From Actinomycetes bacterium (GTDB taxonomy: Bacteria; Actinomycetota; Actinomycetes; Mycobacteriales; Mycobacteriaceae), in NCBI GenBank assembly GCA_023432405.1, contig JAEYUQ010000029.1:40141-104140 (forward strand): a stretch of 64,000 bases of DNA. Reading direction: 5' to 3'. The position numbers were made by a program, and so were the translations under genes. Of this stretch, positions 15,283 through 22,830 are shown piece after piece (position 1 is the stretch's first letter; every line of letters starts with the position of its first letter). A model generated the notes under the pieces. It ran no database searches and was not told where the DNA came from. It was given only the letters and a program-made list of their open reading frames with translations.

Positions 15283-15909
15283 ATGACTAACGGATTTCAG
15301 ATGCCCAGCTCACGCTATATACTTCCCTCTTTTATTGAGCAATCCACGTATGGCACCAAAGAGACAAACCCCTATGCCAAGCTCTTCGAGGAGCGCATTA
15401 TCTTCCTGGGCACCCAGGTAGATGACACTTCAGCCAATGACATCATGGCGCAGCTTCTGGTGCTGGAGGGGTTGGACCCTGACCGGGATATCACCATGTA
15501 TATCAATTCCCCAGGTGGTTCCTTCACGTCTCTCATGGCCATCTATGACACCATGCAATATGTGCGCCCGGATGTTCAGACTGTCTGTCTAGGGCAGGCG
15601 GCTTCTGCGGCAGCCGTGCTGTTAGCTGCCGGGGCACCAGGCAAGAGGGCAGCTCTGCCTAACTCTCGGATTCTCATCCATCAGCCCGCTACGCAGGGCA
15701 CTCAAGGGCAAGTCTCTGATCTGGAGATTCAGGCCAAGGAAATTGAGCGTATGCGCCGCCAGATGGAAGAGACTCTGGCCCGCCACACCGGACGTACCCC
15801 TGAACAGGTGCGTCAGGATACTGACCGTGATCGTATTCTCACCGCAGAGGAAGCCAAGGACTACGGGCTCATTGACCAAGTTTTTGAGTACCGCAAGCTC
15901 CATAGTTAG
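15283..15909 (+). CDS. clpP2: ATP-dependent Clp protease proteolytic subunit, ClpP2 type
   Basis: 208 residues with the triad in GQAASAAAVLL (Ser), LIHQPATQG (His) and DTDRDRI (Asp). The start ATGACTAAC at 15283 follows GGAGACACGCAG. In this phylum ClpP1 and ClpP2 assemble into one heteromeric tetradecamer, with ClpP2 making the contact with the ATPase. It shares a transcript with clpP1. The C-terminus VFEYRKL is typical of the ClpP2 group. The call is secure. Confidence 0.95.
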   Translation: MTNGFQMPSSRYILPSFIEQSTYGTKETNPYAKLFEERIIFLGTQVDDTSANDIMAQLLVLEGLDPDRDITMYINSPGGSFTSLMAIYDTMQYVRPDVQTVCLGQAASAAAVLLAAGAPGKRAALPNSRILIHQPATQGTQGQVSDLEIQAKEIERMRRQMEETLARHTGRTPEQVRQDTDRDRILTAEEAKDYGLIDQVFEYRKLHS

Positions 15910-15984
15910 TAGATTGGCGTACCCCAGCCGAAGAACCTCAAGTTTTCCCCCTGAGACTGCTTCCAGTTCTCTAGGCTGGGGGAT

Positions 15985-17493
15985 ATGAAAAGAATGGTGA
16001 AAACCGTAGCTCGTGTACTAGCTGCGGTGATGTGTACTGTTATTCCTCTCGTATCAGGAACCGCTGCGGCTGCTGAGAACAATGCCTCGTATCTCACCCA
16101 GCGTGGACCTTTGAGCCAGTCAGGCCGCTGGATTACCGACGCAGATGGGCGCGTGTTCCTTACCCAGGGCGTCAACATGGTGTATAAGTTGAAGCCCTTT
16201 ACGCCCCAAGCAGCAGGTTTTGATGCCAATGATGCTGAATGGTTGCGCGCTAACGGTTTTGATTCGGTGCGCTTGGGTTTCCTGTGGGAGGGCATGGAGC
16301 CTCAACCTGGGCGCTACAACGAGGCCTACCTTGACGCCTTAGAATCCACAGTCCAGGAATTATCTTCCCGCGGGATAGCTGTCCTTATCGACGCCCATCA
16401 GGATATGTATAACGAACAGTATCAGGGGGAGTTTGCCCCAGACTGGGCAGTCAAGGACGATAATTTCATTAACAAGCCCCAGGCCGGATTCCCCACCAAT
16501 CAGACGGTGAACCCTGCGCTTTTGCGCGCCTACGACAACTTTCTCAATAACGCTACCTTGAAGGATGGCTCTCGCCTGCAGGATCGCTTTGCTGCTATGT
16601 GGGCTCATGTTGCCGCTCGTTTTGCTGATACCCCCGGAATTATGGGCTATGACATTCTCAATGAACCTTGGCCTGGCTCGGCGTACCCCAACTGTTATCT
16701 GAGGCTAGGAGATTGCGGGGCTGCCACGGAGAAACTCAACGCTCTCCATCAGCGGGTGGCCAATGCGGTTGTGGCTCAAGACCCAGATGCGGTGGTGTAC
16801 TACGAGCCTTATTCCATCTGGAACCAAGGTCTCAACACTGATCCCACGGCCCCGAAGGTGCCTCATACGGTTTTAAGCTGGCACGTCTACTGCACCATCA
16901 ATGCTCTTGCAGGCAAGTACACGGGCTGCGATACCTTTGACAACGCAGTGTTTGCGAACGCTAATACCGTCAGTGCCTCCCAAGGCTCCGGAAGTCTACT
17001 CACAGAATTCGGGGCCACTAATGACGCCGACACCCTGTGGGGAGTCACCAGTAAAGCCCGGGACAATCTGGTGGGTTGGCAGTATTGGGCGTACTGCGCC
17101 TGCAATGATCCCACCACCCAAAACAAGGCCGAGCAGGGAATCGTCAATGACCCCACTGTTGCAGGTCCCGTGTCTTCTAACGGGGTGAATCTGGCGAAGT
17201 TGCGGATTTTAGGAGTTCCCCACCTTCGAGCTGTGGCCGGTACACCCACTCTGACACAGTGGGACCAGCAGACAGGCACCTACAGAGCTGAATGGACGTC
17301 GGCAAGGGTAGACGGAGGCACATTCCCAGCTGGATCAGTGACAGAACTCGCCGTTCCCTCTGTGAATTTCCCCAAGGGGTACACAGTGTCGGTGACTGGG
17401 GGCACCGTGATCTCTGAACCTAATTCCCTGCGTCTCATGGTGGCCTCTACAGGGACGGGGCCAGTCTCCGTAAGTGTCCGTCCTCTCAGCTAA
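15985..17493 (+). CDS. Secreted GH5 glycosidase, endoglycoceramidase-like
   Basis: 502 residues with a Sec signal peptide (VLAAVMCTVIPLVSGTAAAAEN, cut near residue 31). The GH5 barrel shows the acid/base Glu in DILNEPWPG (near 227) and the nucleophile Glu in LLTEFGATND (near 341), and a C-terminal beta domain follows. The pattern is that of endo-beta-glucosylceramidases, which cleave oligosaccharide from ceramide in glycosphingolipids; other GH5 glucosidases remain possible. The start is ATG 15985 (leaderless from TAGGCT at 15972-15977) or ATG 15994, with GGGGG eleven bases upstream. It interrupts the clpP-clpX neighbourhood and looks like a niche gene, perhaps for host lipid use. Confidence 0.85.
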   Translation: MKRMVKTVARVLAAVMCTVIPLVSGTAAAAENNASYLTQRGPLSQSGRWITDADGRVFLTQGVNMVYKLKPFTPQAAGFDANDAEWLRANGFDSVRLGFLWEGMEPQPGRYNEAYLDALESTVQELSSRGIAVLIDAHQDMYNEQYQGEFAPDWAVKDDNFINKPQAGFPTNQTVNPALLRAYDNFLNNATLKDGSRLQDRFAAMWAHVAARFADTPGIMGYDILNEPWPGSAYPNCYLRLGDCGAATEKLNALHQRVANAVVAQDPDAVVYYEPYSIWNQGLNTDPTAPKVPHTVLSWHVYCTINALAGKYTGCDTFDNAVFANANTVSASQGSGSLLTEFGATNDADTLWGVTSKARDNLVGWQYWAYCACNDPTTQNKAEQGIVNDPTVAGPVSSNGVNLAKLRILGVPHLRAVAGTPTLTQWDQQTGTYRAEWTSARVDGGTFPAGSVTELAVPSVNFPKGYTVSVTGGTVISEPNSLRLMVASTGTGPVSVSVRPLS

Positions 17494-17614
17494 TTAGGCT
17501 TCGGCGTGGAGTACTGGGAGTGAGAAACTTTTTAGCTAAAGTAAAGCTCTCAGTACTACTTACCGGGATATCCGTGTACGGATTTTGAGATGTAAAGCGA
17601 GACGTAGTTAGTTC
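17494..17614 (+). promoter_or_regulatory. clpX promoter region
   Basis: This 121-bp AT-richer stretch lies between the GH5 gene and clpX. Sequence around TTTTTAGCTAAAGTAAAG is the likely promoter area. No ClgR-type box is visible here. Confidence 0.35.
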
Positions 17615-18898
17615 ATGTCACGAATGCAAGATCCCTCCGACCTTCTGAAATGCTCCTTTTGCGGAAAGTCGCAGACTCAGGTGCGCAAGCTCATTGCTGG
17701 GGCAGGTGTCTACATCTGCGATGAGTGTATTGAGCTTTGTAACGACATCATTGCCGAGGAATTAGGGCATGACCAAGCAGCCGCAGAAAAGGCTGCCGTT
17801 AAAAGTCTGCCTCGCCCCTCAGAGATTTCGAGTTTCCTGGATAACTACGTGATTGGGCAGGACGAAGCCAAGCGCACCCTTGCGGTGGCGGTATATAACC
17901 ACTACAAACGGATTCGCGCGGACGGTGCCTCTACTATTTCTCGAGCCAATGATGAAGAGGTAGAGCTGTCCAAGTCCAATATCTTGATGCTGGGGCCTAC
18001 TGGTTCCGGGAAAACCTATTTGGCGCAAACACTTGCCAGGCTCTTGGACGTCCCCTTTGCCATTGCGGATGCCACCTCGCTGACGGAGGCAGGCTACGTG
18101 GGAGAGGATGTGGAGAACATCCTGTTGAAGCTGCTTCAAGCTGCTGATTACGATGTTCAGCGTGCTCAGCGCGGAATCATCTACGTAGACGAGGTGGACA
18201 AGATCTCGCGGAAGTCTGAGAATCCCTCTATCACTCGCGACGTCTCGGGCGAGGGTGTTCAGCAGGCACTACTGAAGATTCTGGAAGGAACAGTGGCCAA
18301 CATCCCGCCACAGGGAGGGCGCAAGCATCCGAATCAGGACCTCATCCAGCTCGATACCTCCAATATCCTCTTCATCGTTGCGGGAGCTTTCGATGGTCTA
18401 GAGCGGGCTATTTCTGAACGGGTATCGAAGAAGGGGCTCGGCTTTGGGGCAGTCATTGACTCTGAGGACGATCTCAAGAAGAAGAAACTCCTGGCGCAAG
18501 TTCAGCCAGAGGATTTGATGAAATTTGGTCTTATCCCCGAGTTCATTGGGCGCCTGCCTGTGGTTGTCACCGTCGATAATCTGGACCGTGAGGCTCTCAT
18601 TAGAGTGCTCACAGAGCCCAAGAATTCTCTGGTGAAACAGTATCAGCGTCTCTTTGAAATGGATGACGTGGAGCTCGTCTTTGGCGACGGCGCACTTGAG
18701 GTGGTGGCGGACAAAGCTATGGAACGGGGAACAGGAGCCCGCGGTCTGCGTGCCATCATGGAATCTATCCTGGTGCCCATCATGTATGAGATCCCAGATC
18801 GTAATGAGATCTCTGAAGTGATTATCACGAAGGAGACAGCGCTGGGCGAGGCAGAGCCCACGATTAGGCTGGCGCCGGGATCTCAGAAGTCTGCTTAG
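17615..18898 (+). CDS. clpX: ATP-dependent Clp protease ATP-binding subunit ClpX
   Basis: 427 residues. The N-terminal zinc-binding domain has CSFC (near 11-14) and CDEC (near 33-36). The AAA+ module has Walker A GPTGSGKT (near 128-135), Walker B IIYVDEVDKI, and the IGF-type ClpP contact seen here in the KKGLGFGA region. It unfolds substrates and feeds them to ClpP1P2. It ends next to a hairpin terminator and converges on a TetR gene. The call is secure. Confidence 0.97.
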   Translation: MSRMQDPSDLLKCSFCGKSQTQVRKLIAGAGVYICDECIELCNDIIAEELGHDQAAAEKAAVKSLPRPSEISSFLDNYVIGQDEAKRTLAVAVYNHYKRIRADGASTISRANDEEVELSKSNILMLGPTGSGKTYLAQTLARLLDVPFAIADATSLTEAGYVGEDVENILLKLLQAADYDVQRAQRGIIYVDEVDKISRKSENPSITRDVSGEGVQQALLKILEGTVANIPPQGGRKHPNQDLIQLDTSNILFIVAGAFDGLERAISERVSKKGLGFGAVIDSEDDLKKKKLLAQVQPEDLMKFGLIPEFIGRLPVVVTVDNLDREALIRVLTEPKNSLVKQYQRLFEMDDVELVFGDGALEVVADKAMERGTGARGLRAIMESILVPIMYEIPDRNEISEVIITKETALGEAEPTIRLAPGSQKSA

Positions 18899-18900
18899 CG

Positions 18901-18922
18901 AAACCTGCCTAGGGGCAGGTTT
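18901..18922. terminator. Bidirectional terminator between clpX and the TetR gene
   Basis: AAACCTGCC (18901-18909) and GGCAGGTTT (18914-18922) form a perfect 9-bp stem with a TAGG loop, with A and T runs at either side. Confidence 0.75.
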
Positions 18923-18954
18923 ACAGCAGAAGTTTTCTTACAGCAGGAGTTTTC
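18921..18954. repeat. 17-bp tandem repeat after clpX
   Basis: TTACAGCA(G)(A/G)AGTTTTC occurs at 18921-18937 and 18938-18954 with one difference, 25 bp after the clpX stop. Confidence 0.85.
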
Positions 18955-18995
18955 GAGGGGCGTCGCTAAGGGAGGGAGATCGGGGAAAGGGCTAT

Positions 18996-19727
18996 CTATT
19001 CGTAGATGGAAGACTCCTTGTAGATGCCCGTGGTCAAGTGCTCATCGGGATCGACAGGTTGGCTCAGATAGCTCTCTTCCTTAGTGGGGGGAATGTTAGA
19101 GGTGAGGAAGGACAGCACAGTATCCACCATGAGCCTGTGGATACCTTCCTGGTTCTCGGCAGTGGTGAGATCCAAGCCGAGGATATTGCGTACTGTGGAT
19201 CTTCCCGAAAGAGCAAACTGGCCGAGAGCTGCCACCAAATAGTAAACATCTTCGGCAGAAATTCCCGTTCTAAATGCTCCTGAATCTTGCCCTTGGATCA
19301 GGAGGCGATCCATGTGCAGGGTGATCTCCGAGCTGTCTATGAGCGGCAGCATATCCTCAAGATTGGCATAGTGGTGAAGGTTCTCTAGGAGAAGGAGACG
19401 GAGGGCCTCTGGGTGTGCCTCAAAGGAATGAAATACGGTATCTACCATTGTCCGTACACTTTCGGCAGGTACCGAGGACGTGATAGCCAGCGCTTCTCCA
19501 TGCGGTATCAGGAGCTCAAAAGCTCGAGTGAGAGCCTTAAAGTACAGCCCTTTTTTATCGCCAAAGTGATAGTGGATCATCCGTTTAGACATCCCTGATC
19601 TTTTGGCAATGAAGTCCAGCTTGGTGTCAGCGTAGCCACGCTGAGCAAATTGCTTCAAAGCAACATCAACCACTGATTCTGGTGTGGCATCGGCCTGAGA
19701 TTCACGCTTTGGAAGTGAGGCAACCAT
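18996..19727 (-). CDS. TetR-family transcriptional regulator
   Basis: 243 residues with an N-terminal TetR helix-turn-helix (about 15-65, ALKQFAQRGYADTKLDFIAKRSGMSKRMIHYHFGDKKGLY split across helices 1-4) and a helical ligand domain. The ATG at 19727 is followed by a short unstructured lead. It diverges from mdh across 339 bp and converges on clpX; a TetR gene beside mdh is also found in related corynebacteria. It may control itself or mdh. A palindrome TTCGGCCGAA at 19917-19926 is a candidate site. The ligand is unknown. Confidence 0.88.
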   Translation of the reverse strand: MVASLPKRESQADATPESVVDVALKQFAQRGYADTKLDFIAKRSGMSKRMIHYHFGDKKGLYFKALTRAFELLIPHGEALAITSSVPAESVRTMVDTVFHSFEAHPEALRLLLLENLHHYANLEDMLPLIDSSEITLHMDRLLIQGQDSGAFRTGISAEDVYYLVAALGQFALSGRSTVRNILGLDLTTAENQEGIHRLMVDTVLSFLTSNIPPTKEESYLSQPVDPDEHLTTGIYKESSIYE

Positions 19728-20066
19728 GGAACTAATCCTTTGAGTGTGGAAACGTCAGGAGCCGATGGAGAAGGTTCCATGAGCTCTCAAATTATCGTGC
19801 ACTATTTTCCTTCCGTTGTGTCCCACTCCGTAGTAAATCACATTGTTTATATCTGACTCTTAAGACATAATACATCCATTCGGGGGTAGTACCGGAATCT
19901 GCTCGAAAACCCTAACTTCGGCCGAAAAACCGAGGTCAAAAAAATTTACCTGTTCTGCGTGGGAGGTCTTAGACTTGGATACCGAAGACCTGGTGGGCAG
20001 GTTTGGAGCGTGTTTTCATGTCTCGAGTTGCGCCACCGATTCGATTAGAAAGGGACAAGGCCTTAG
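19728..20066. promoter_or_regulatory. Divergent regulatory region between tetR and mdh
   Basis: 339 bp, AT-rich in the middle (CACATTGTTTATATCTGAC), holding the promoters of both genes. TTCGGCCGAA at 19917-19926 is a perfect 10-bp palindrome, and CTTCGG/CCGAAG half-sites recur nearby. The mdh ribosome site is AAGGGACAAGG before ATG 20067. Confidence 0.5.
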
Positions 20067-21041
20067 ATGACAGTAAAAAAGATTGCCGTCTCCGGTGCGG
20101 CCGGAAATATCTCCTACTCGCTGCTGTGGCAGATTGCTAACGGCAGCATTTTTGGTGAAGACACCCCCTTTGAACTTGAGCTTCTGGAAATTCCGGCAGC
20201 TGTCAAGAACGCTGAGGGTGTTGCTATGGAGCTTAAAGACTCCGCATTTCCAGGGCTGCGTGACATCAACATCACTGATGACCCCAACAAGGCCTTTGAC
20301 GGCGCTAACGCCATCTTCCTGGTTGGTGCTAAGCCTCGTGGCAAGGGGATGGAGCGTGCTGACCTGCTCCAGGAAAACGGCAAGATTTTCGGGCCTCAGG
20401 GTCAGGCCATCAACGATCACGCTGCTGCGGATGTTCATGTCCTCGTTGTTGGAAACCCGGCCAACACGAATGCTTACATCGCTGCCAATCATGCCCCTGA
20501 TGTTCCCGCCTCTCGCTTCAACGCCATGATGCGTCTGGACCACAACCGTGCCATCAGCCAAATTGCTGAGAAGCTCAATGTCAGCAACCCCGAGGTGGAA
20601 GATGTTGTGGTGTGGGGCAACCACTCTGCAGATCAATTCCCGGATCTGAGCTATGCCACCGCTGCTGGAAAGCCTGTGCTGGATCAGGTAGATGAAGCCT
20701 GGTACAAGGAAACCTTTATTCCTCGGGTTGCTCGCCGTGGAACCGAGATTATCGAGGTTCGTGGCTCCTCCTCGGCGGCCTCTGCCGCCCGCGCAGCCTT
20801 GGATCACATGAGGGATTGGATCAACGGTACCCAGGGGAAGATGACCACCGCTGCTGTTCCGTCAGATGGCTCCTATGGTGTCCCAGAAGGGCTGGTCTTT
20901 GGTTTCCCGGTTATTGCTGATGCCGGAGAATGGAACATTGTGAAAGGCCTCGAGCTGTCCGAGTATCAGCAAGAGATGATTGCCCGCAATGTGGAAGCAC
21001 TCAGTGAGGAGCAGGATTTCGTCAAGGATTTCCTCATCTAA
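20067..21041 (+). CDS. mdh: Malate dehydrogenase
   Basis: 324 residues of the NAD-dependent cytosolic MDH type: the nucleotide loop GAAGNISYSLL (near 8-18), the substrate loop with GAKPRGKGMERADLL, and catalytic residues in LDHNRA and WGNHSADQFPD. It interconverts malate and oxaloacetate in the TCA cycle. The place between a TetR gene and an Hsp70-like gene near valS matches corynebacterial genomes. The NAD loop is slightly unusual in having NIS where many relatives have QIG. The identification is secure. Confidence 0.96.
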   Translation: MTVKKIAVSGAAGNISYSLLWQIANGSIFGEDTPFELELLEIPAAVKNAEGVAMELKDSAFPGLRDINITDDPNKAFDGANAIFLVGAKPRGKGMERADLLQENGKIFGPQGQAINDHAAADVHVLVVGNPANTNAYIAANHAPDVPASRFNAMMRLDHNRAISQIAEKLNVSNPEVEDVVVWGNHSADQFPDLSYATAAGKPVLDQVDEAWYKETFIPRVARRGTEIIEVRGSSSAASAARAALDHMRDWINGTQGKMTTAAVPSDGSYGVPEGLVFGFPVIADAGEWNIVKGLELSEYQQEMIARNVEALSEEQDFVKDFLI

Positions 21042-21182
21042 ATGCGTTCCTGTTGCGGAGCTAACTTCTCGCCGTAGCAGTAGCTTCGCACCGTCAGTGA
21101 GCTGCGCGTTGTGTGTTTGGCGCAGCGTCAACTATCACCCCGTTCTCTTGTGGAGGCGGGGTTGTCTCGTTAGGGTGACACT

Positions 21183-22715
21183 ATGCGTTTTGGGATTGAC
21201 CTCGGCACTACTCGGACTGTTATTGCTGCTGTAGACCGTGGAAACTATCCACTCCTCAGCGTGGAGGACACCGTGGGGGATAGCCATGATTACATTCCCT
21301 CCGTGGTGGCTTTGGACGCCGAAGGAGAGATTCTCTGCGGGTGGGATGCACTGCCCCTAGAAGAATCAGACACCTTTACGCGCTCTTTCAAACGTCTTCT
21401 ATCTCAGGACCATGTCACTTCTCATACGCCTCTGAGAATGGGCGCCCACCAGCGAAGCATTGGTGAGGTACTCGCCGCTTTTGCCAGATATCTCGTTACT
21501 CAGCTTCGCCGTTATCAGGATGAGATGGGGGATACAAGTACTCCTGAGGTAGCCCTAGGGGTGCCAGCCAACGCCCACTCGGCGCAGCGTCTGCTCACCC
21601 TTTCTGCACTCTCGGAAGCGGGGGTTACTGTGCTCGGTCTCGTCAATGAGCCCAGCGCTGCCGCCTTTGAATACACCCATCGCCACTCTTCTACACTCAA
21701 TTCGCGCCGCAGCAGCATTATTGTCTATGACCTTGGTGGGGGAACTTTCGACGCCACCTTGCTGCATATTAACGGTGACTCTCACGACGTCGTCCAGGCA
21801 CTTGGTATTTCCAGGCTGGGCGGTGATGATTTTGATGAGGTGTTAGCTGACCTGGCTCTTGCTGCTGCAGGCCACCAGGCAGATGCCTATGGGCTTCGTG
21901 CGCGTCGGGCGCTGGTGAGGGAGGCGCGCACAGCCAAGGAGGCACTGGTTTCGCAGTCACGCCGCATGATTATCGAGGTGGGAACCCAGGATGTTGTGGT
22001 TCCTGTGGAGGATTTCTACGCGGCTATTACTCCGCTGGTGGAGCGCACTGTTGATGTGCTGACACCGTTGATAGGTGCTACCGAAGATCTCCACGATACT
22101 GACATTTCTGGGGTGTACCTGGTGGGTGGCGCTAGCTCTCTGCCGCTCATTTCCAGAACTCTGCGTCAGCGTTTTGGGCGCCGAGTGCATCGTTCACCGT
22201 TGCCTGCAGCATCCACTGCCGTTGGGCTGGCCATTGCCGCAGATCCTTCATCGTCCTACCGCCTTCACGATCGCCTCTCGCGGGGGATTGGCGTCTTTCG
22301 GGAGTGGGCGGGCGGCCAAGACGTATCCTTTGACCCTTTGGTGCTTCCTGATACAGCTCCGGATTCCTCCGGGCGGATCACGGTCACGCGCCGGTATCGA
22401 GCAGCGCACAATGTGGGTTGGTACCGGCTGGTGGAGTATAACAGTCTCAACCATCAAACACCCAGTGACTTCACCTTCCTCACAGAGCTTGTAGTACCTT
22501 TCGACTCTGCTCTCGTGGCTGAATCGGGGGATAGTCAGGACACCACCCCTGGCAATCCGAATGGCCCACTCGATATTCGAGAGGTTCCCGTCACCCGTCA
22601 GGAGAATGGCCCTCTCGTGGAGGAAACCCTGGAAGTAGACAGCAACGGAATAGCACGTCTCACTATCGACGTCCCGGAACTTGGCGTCCACCGTCACGCT
22701 GAAGTGGAAGCCTAG
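21183..22715 (+). CDS. Hsp70-family (DnaK-like) protein
   Basis: 510 residues. The actin-fold ATPase domain has phosphate-1 GIDLGTTRT (near 4-12), phosphate-2 VYDLGGGTFDAT (near 180), connect LVNEPSAAAFEY and the adenosine motif YLVGGASSLPL (near 310). Beyond residue 365 there is only a short beta-rich region in place of a full substrate-binding domain and lid, so it is shorter than DnaK (about 610). Its clients are unknown. It lies between mdh and valS and precedes valS by 115 bp, and a related gene is found near valS in other corynebacteria. The family is certain; its role is not. Confidence 0.88.
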   Translation: MRFGIDLGTTRTVIAAVDRGNYPLLSVEDTVGDSHDYIPSVVALDAEGEILCGWDALPLEESDTFTRSFKRLLSQDHVTSHTPLRMGAHQRSIGEVLAAFARYLVTQLRRYQDEMGDTSTPEVALGVPANAHSAQRLLTLSALSEAGVTVLGLVNEPSAAAFEYTHRHSSTLNSRRSSIIVYDLGGGTFDATLLHINGDSHDVVQALGISRLGGDDFDEVLADLALAAAGHQADAYGLRARRALVREARTAKEALVSQSRRMIIEVGTQDVVVPVEDFYAAITPLVERTVDVLTPLIGATEDLHDTDISGVYLVGGASSLPLISRTLRQRFGRRVHRSPLPAASTAVGLAIAADPSSSYRLHDRLSRGIGVFREWAGGQDVSFDPLVLPDTAPDSSGRITVTRRYRAAHNVGWYRLVEYNSLNHQTPSDFTFLTELVVPFDSALVAESGDSQDTTPGNPNGPLDIREVPVTRQENGPLVEETLEVDSNGIARLTIDVPELGVHRHAEVEA

Positions 22716-22830
22716 TTTCCTGGACGACGCCGCGAGAACACAGTTTCTGCAGTTGTTGCTGGGTCCTCGGGGATGTTTGAGGTGCAACGCTGTCTCTAGG
22801 TTGGCGAAGTGTCTGTCTAAGATGTAGAGC

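Noticed and set aside
20016..20807. 263-residue minus-strand frame opposite mdh
   Set aside because: It lies entirely over the conserved mdh sequence and has no family features.
22716..22830. T-box leader before valS
   Set aside because: No T-box sequence or terminator/antiterminator pair is visible in the 115 bp.
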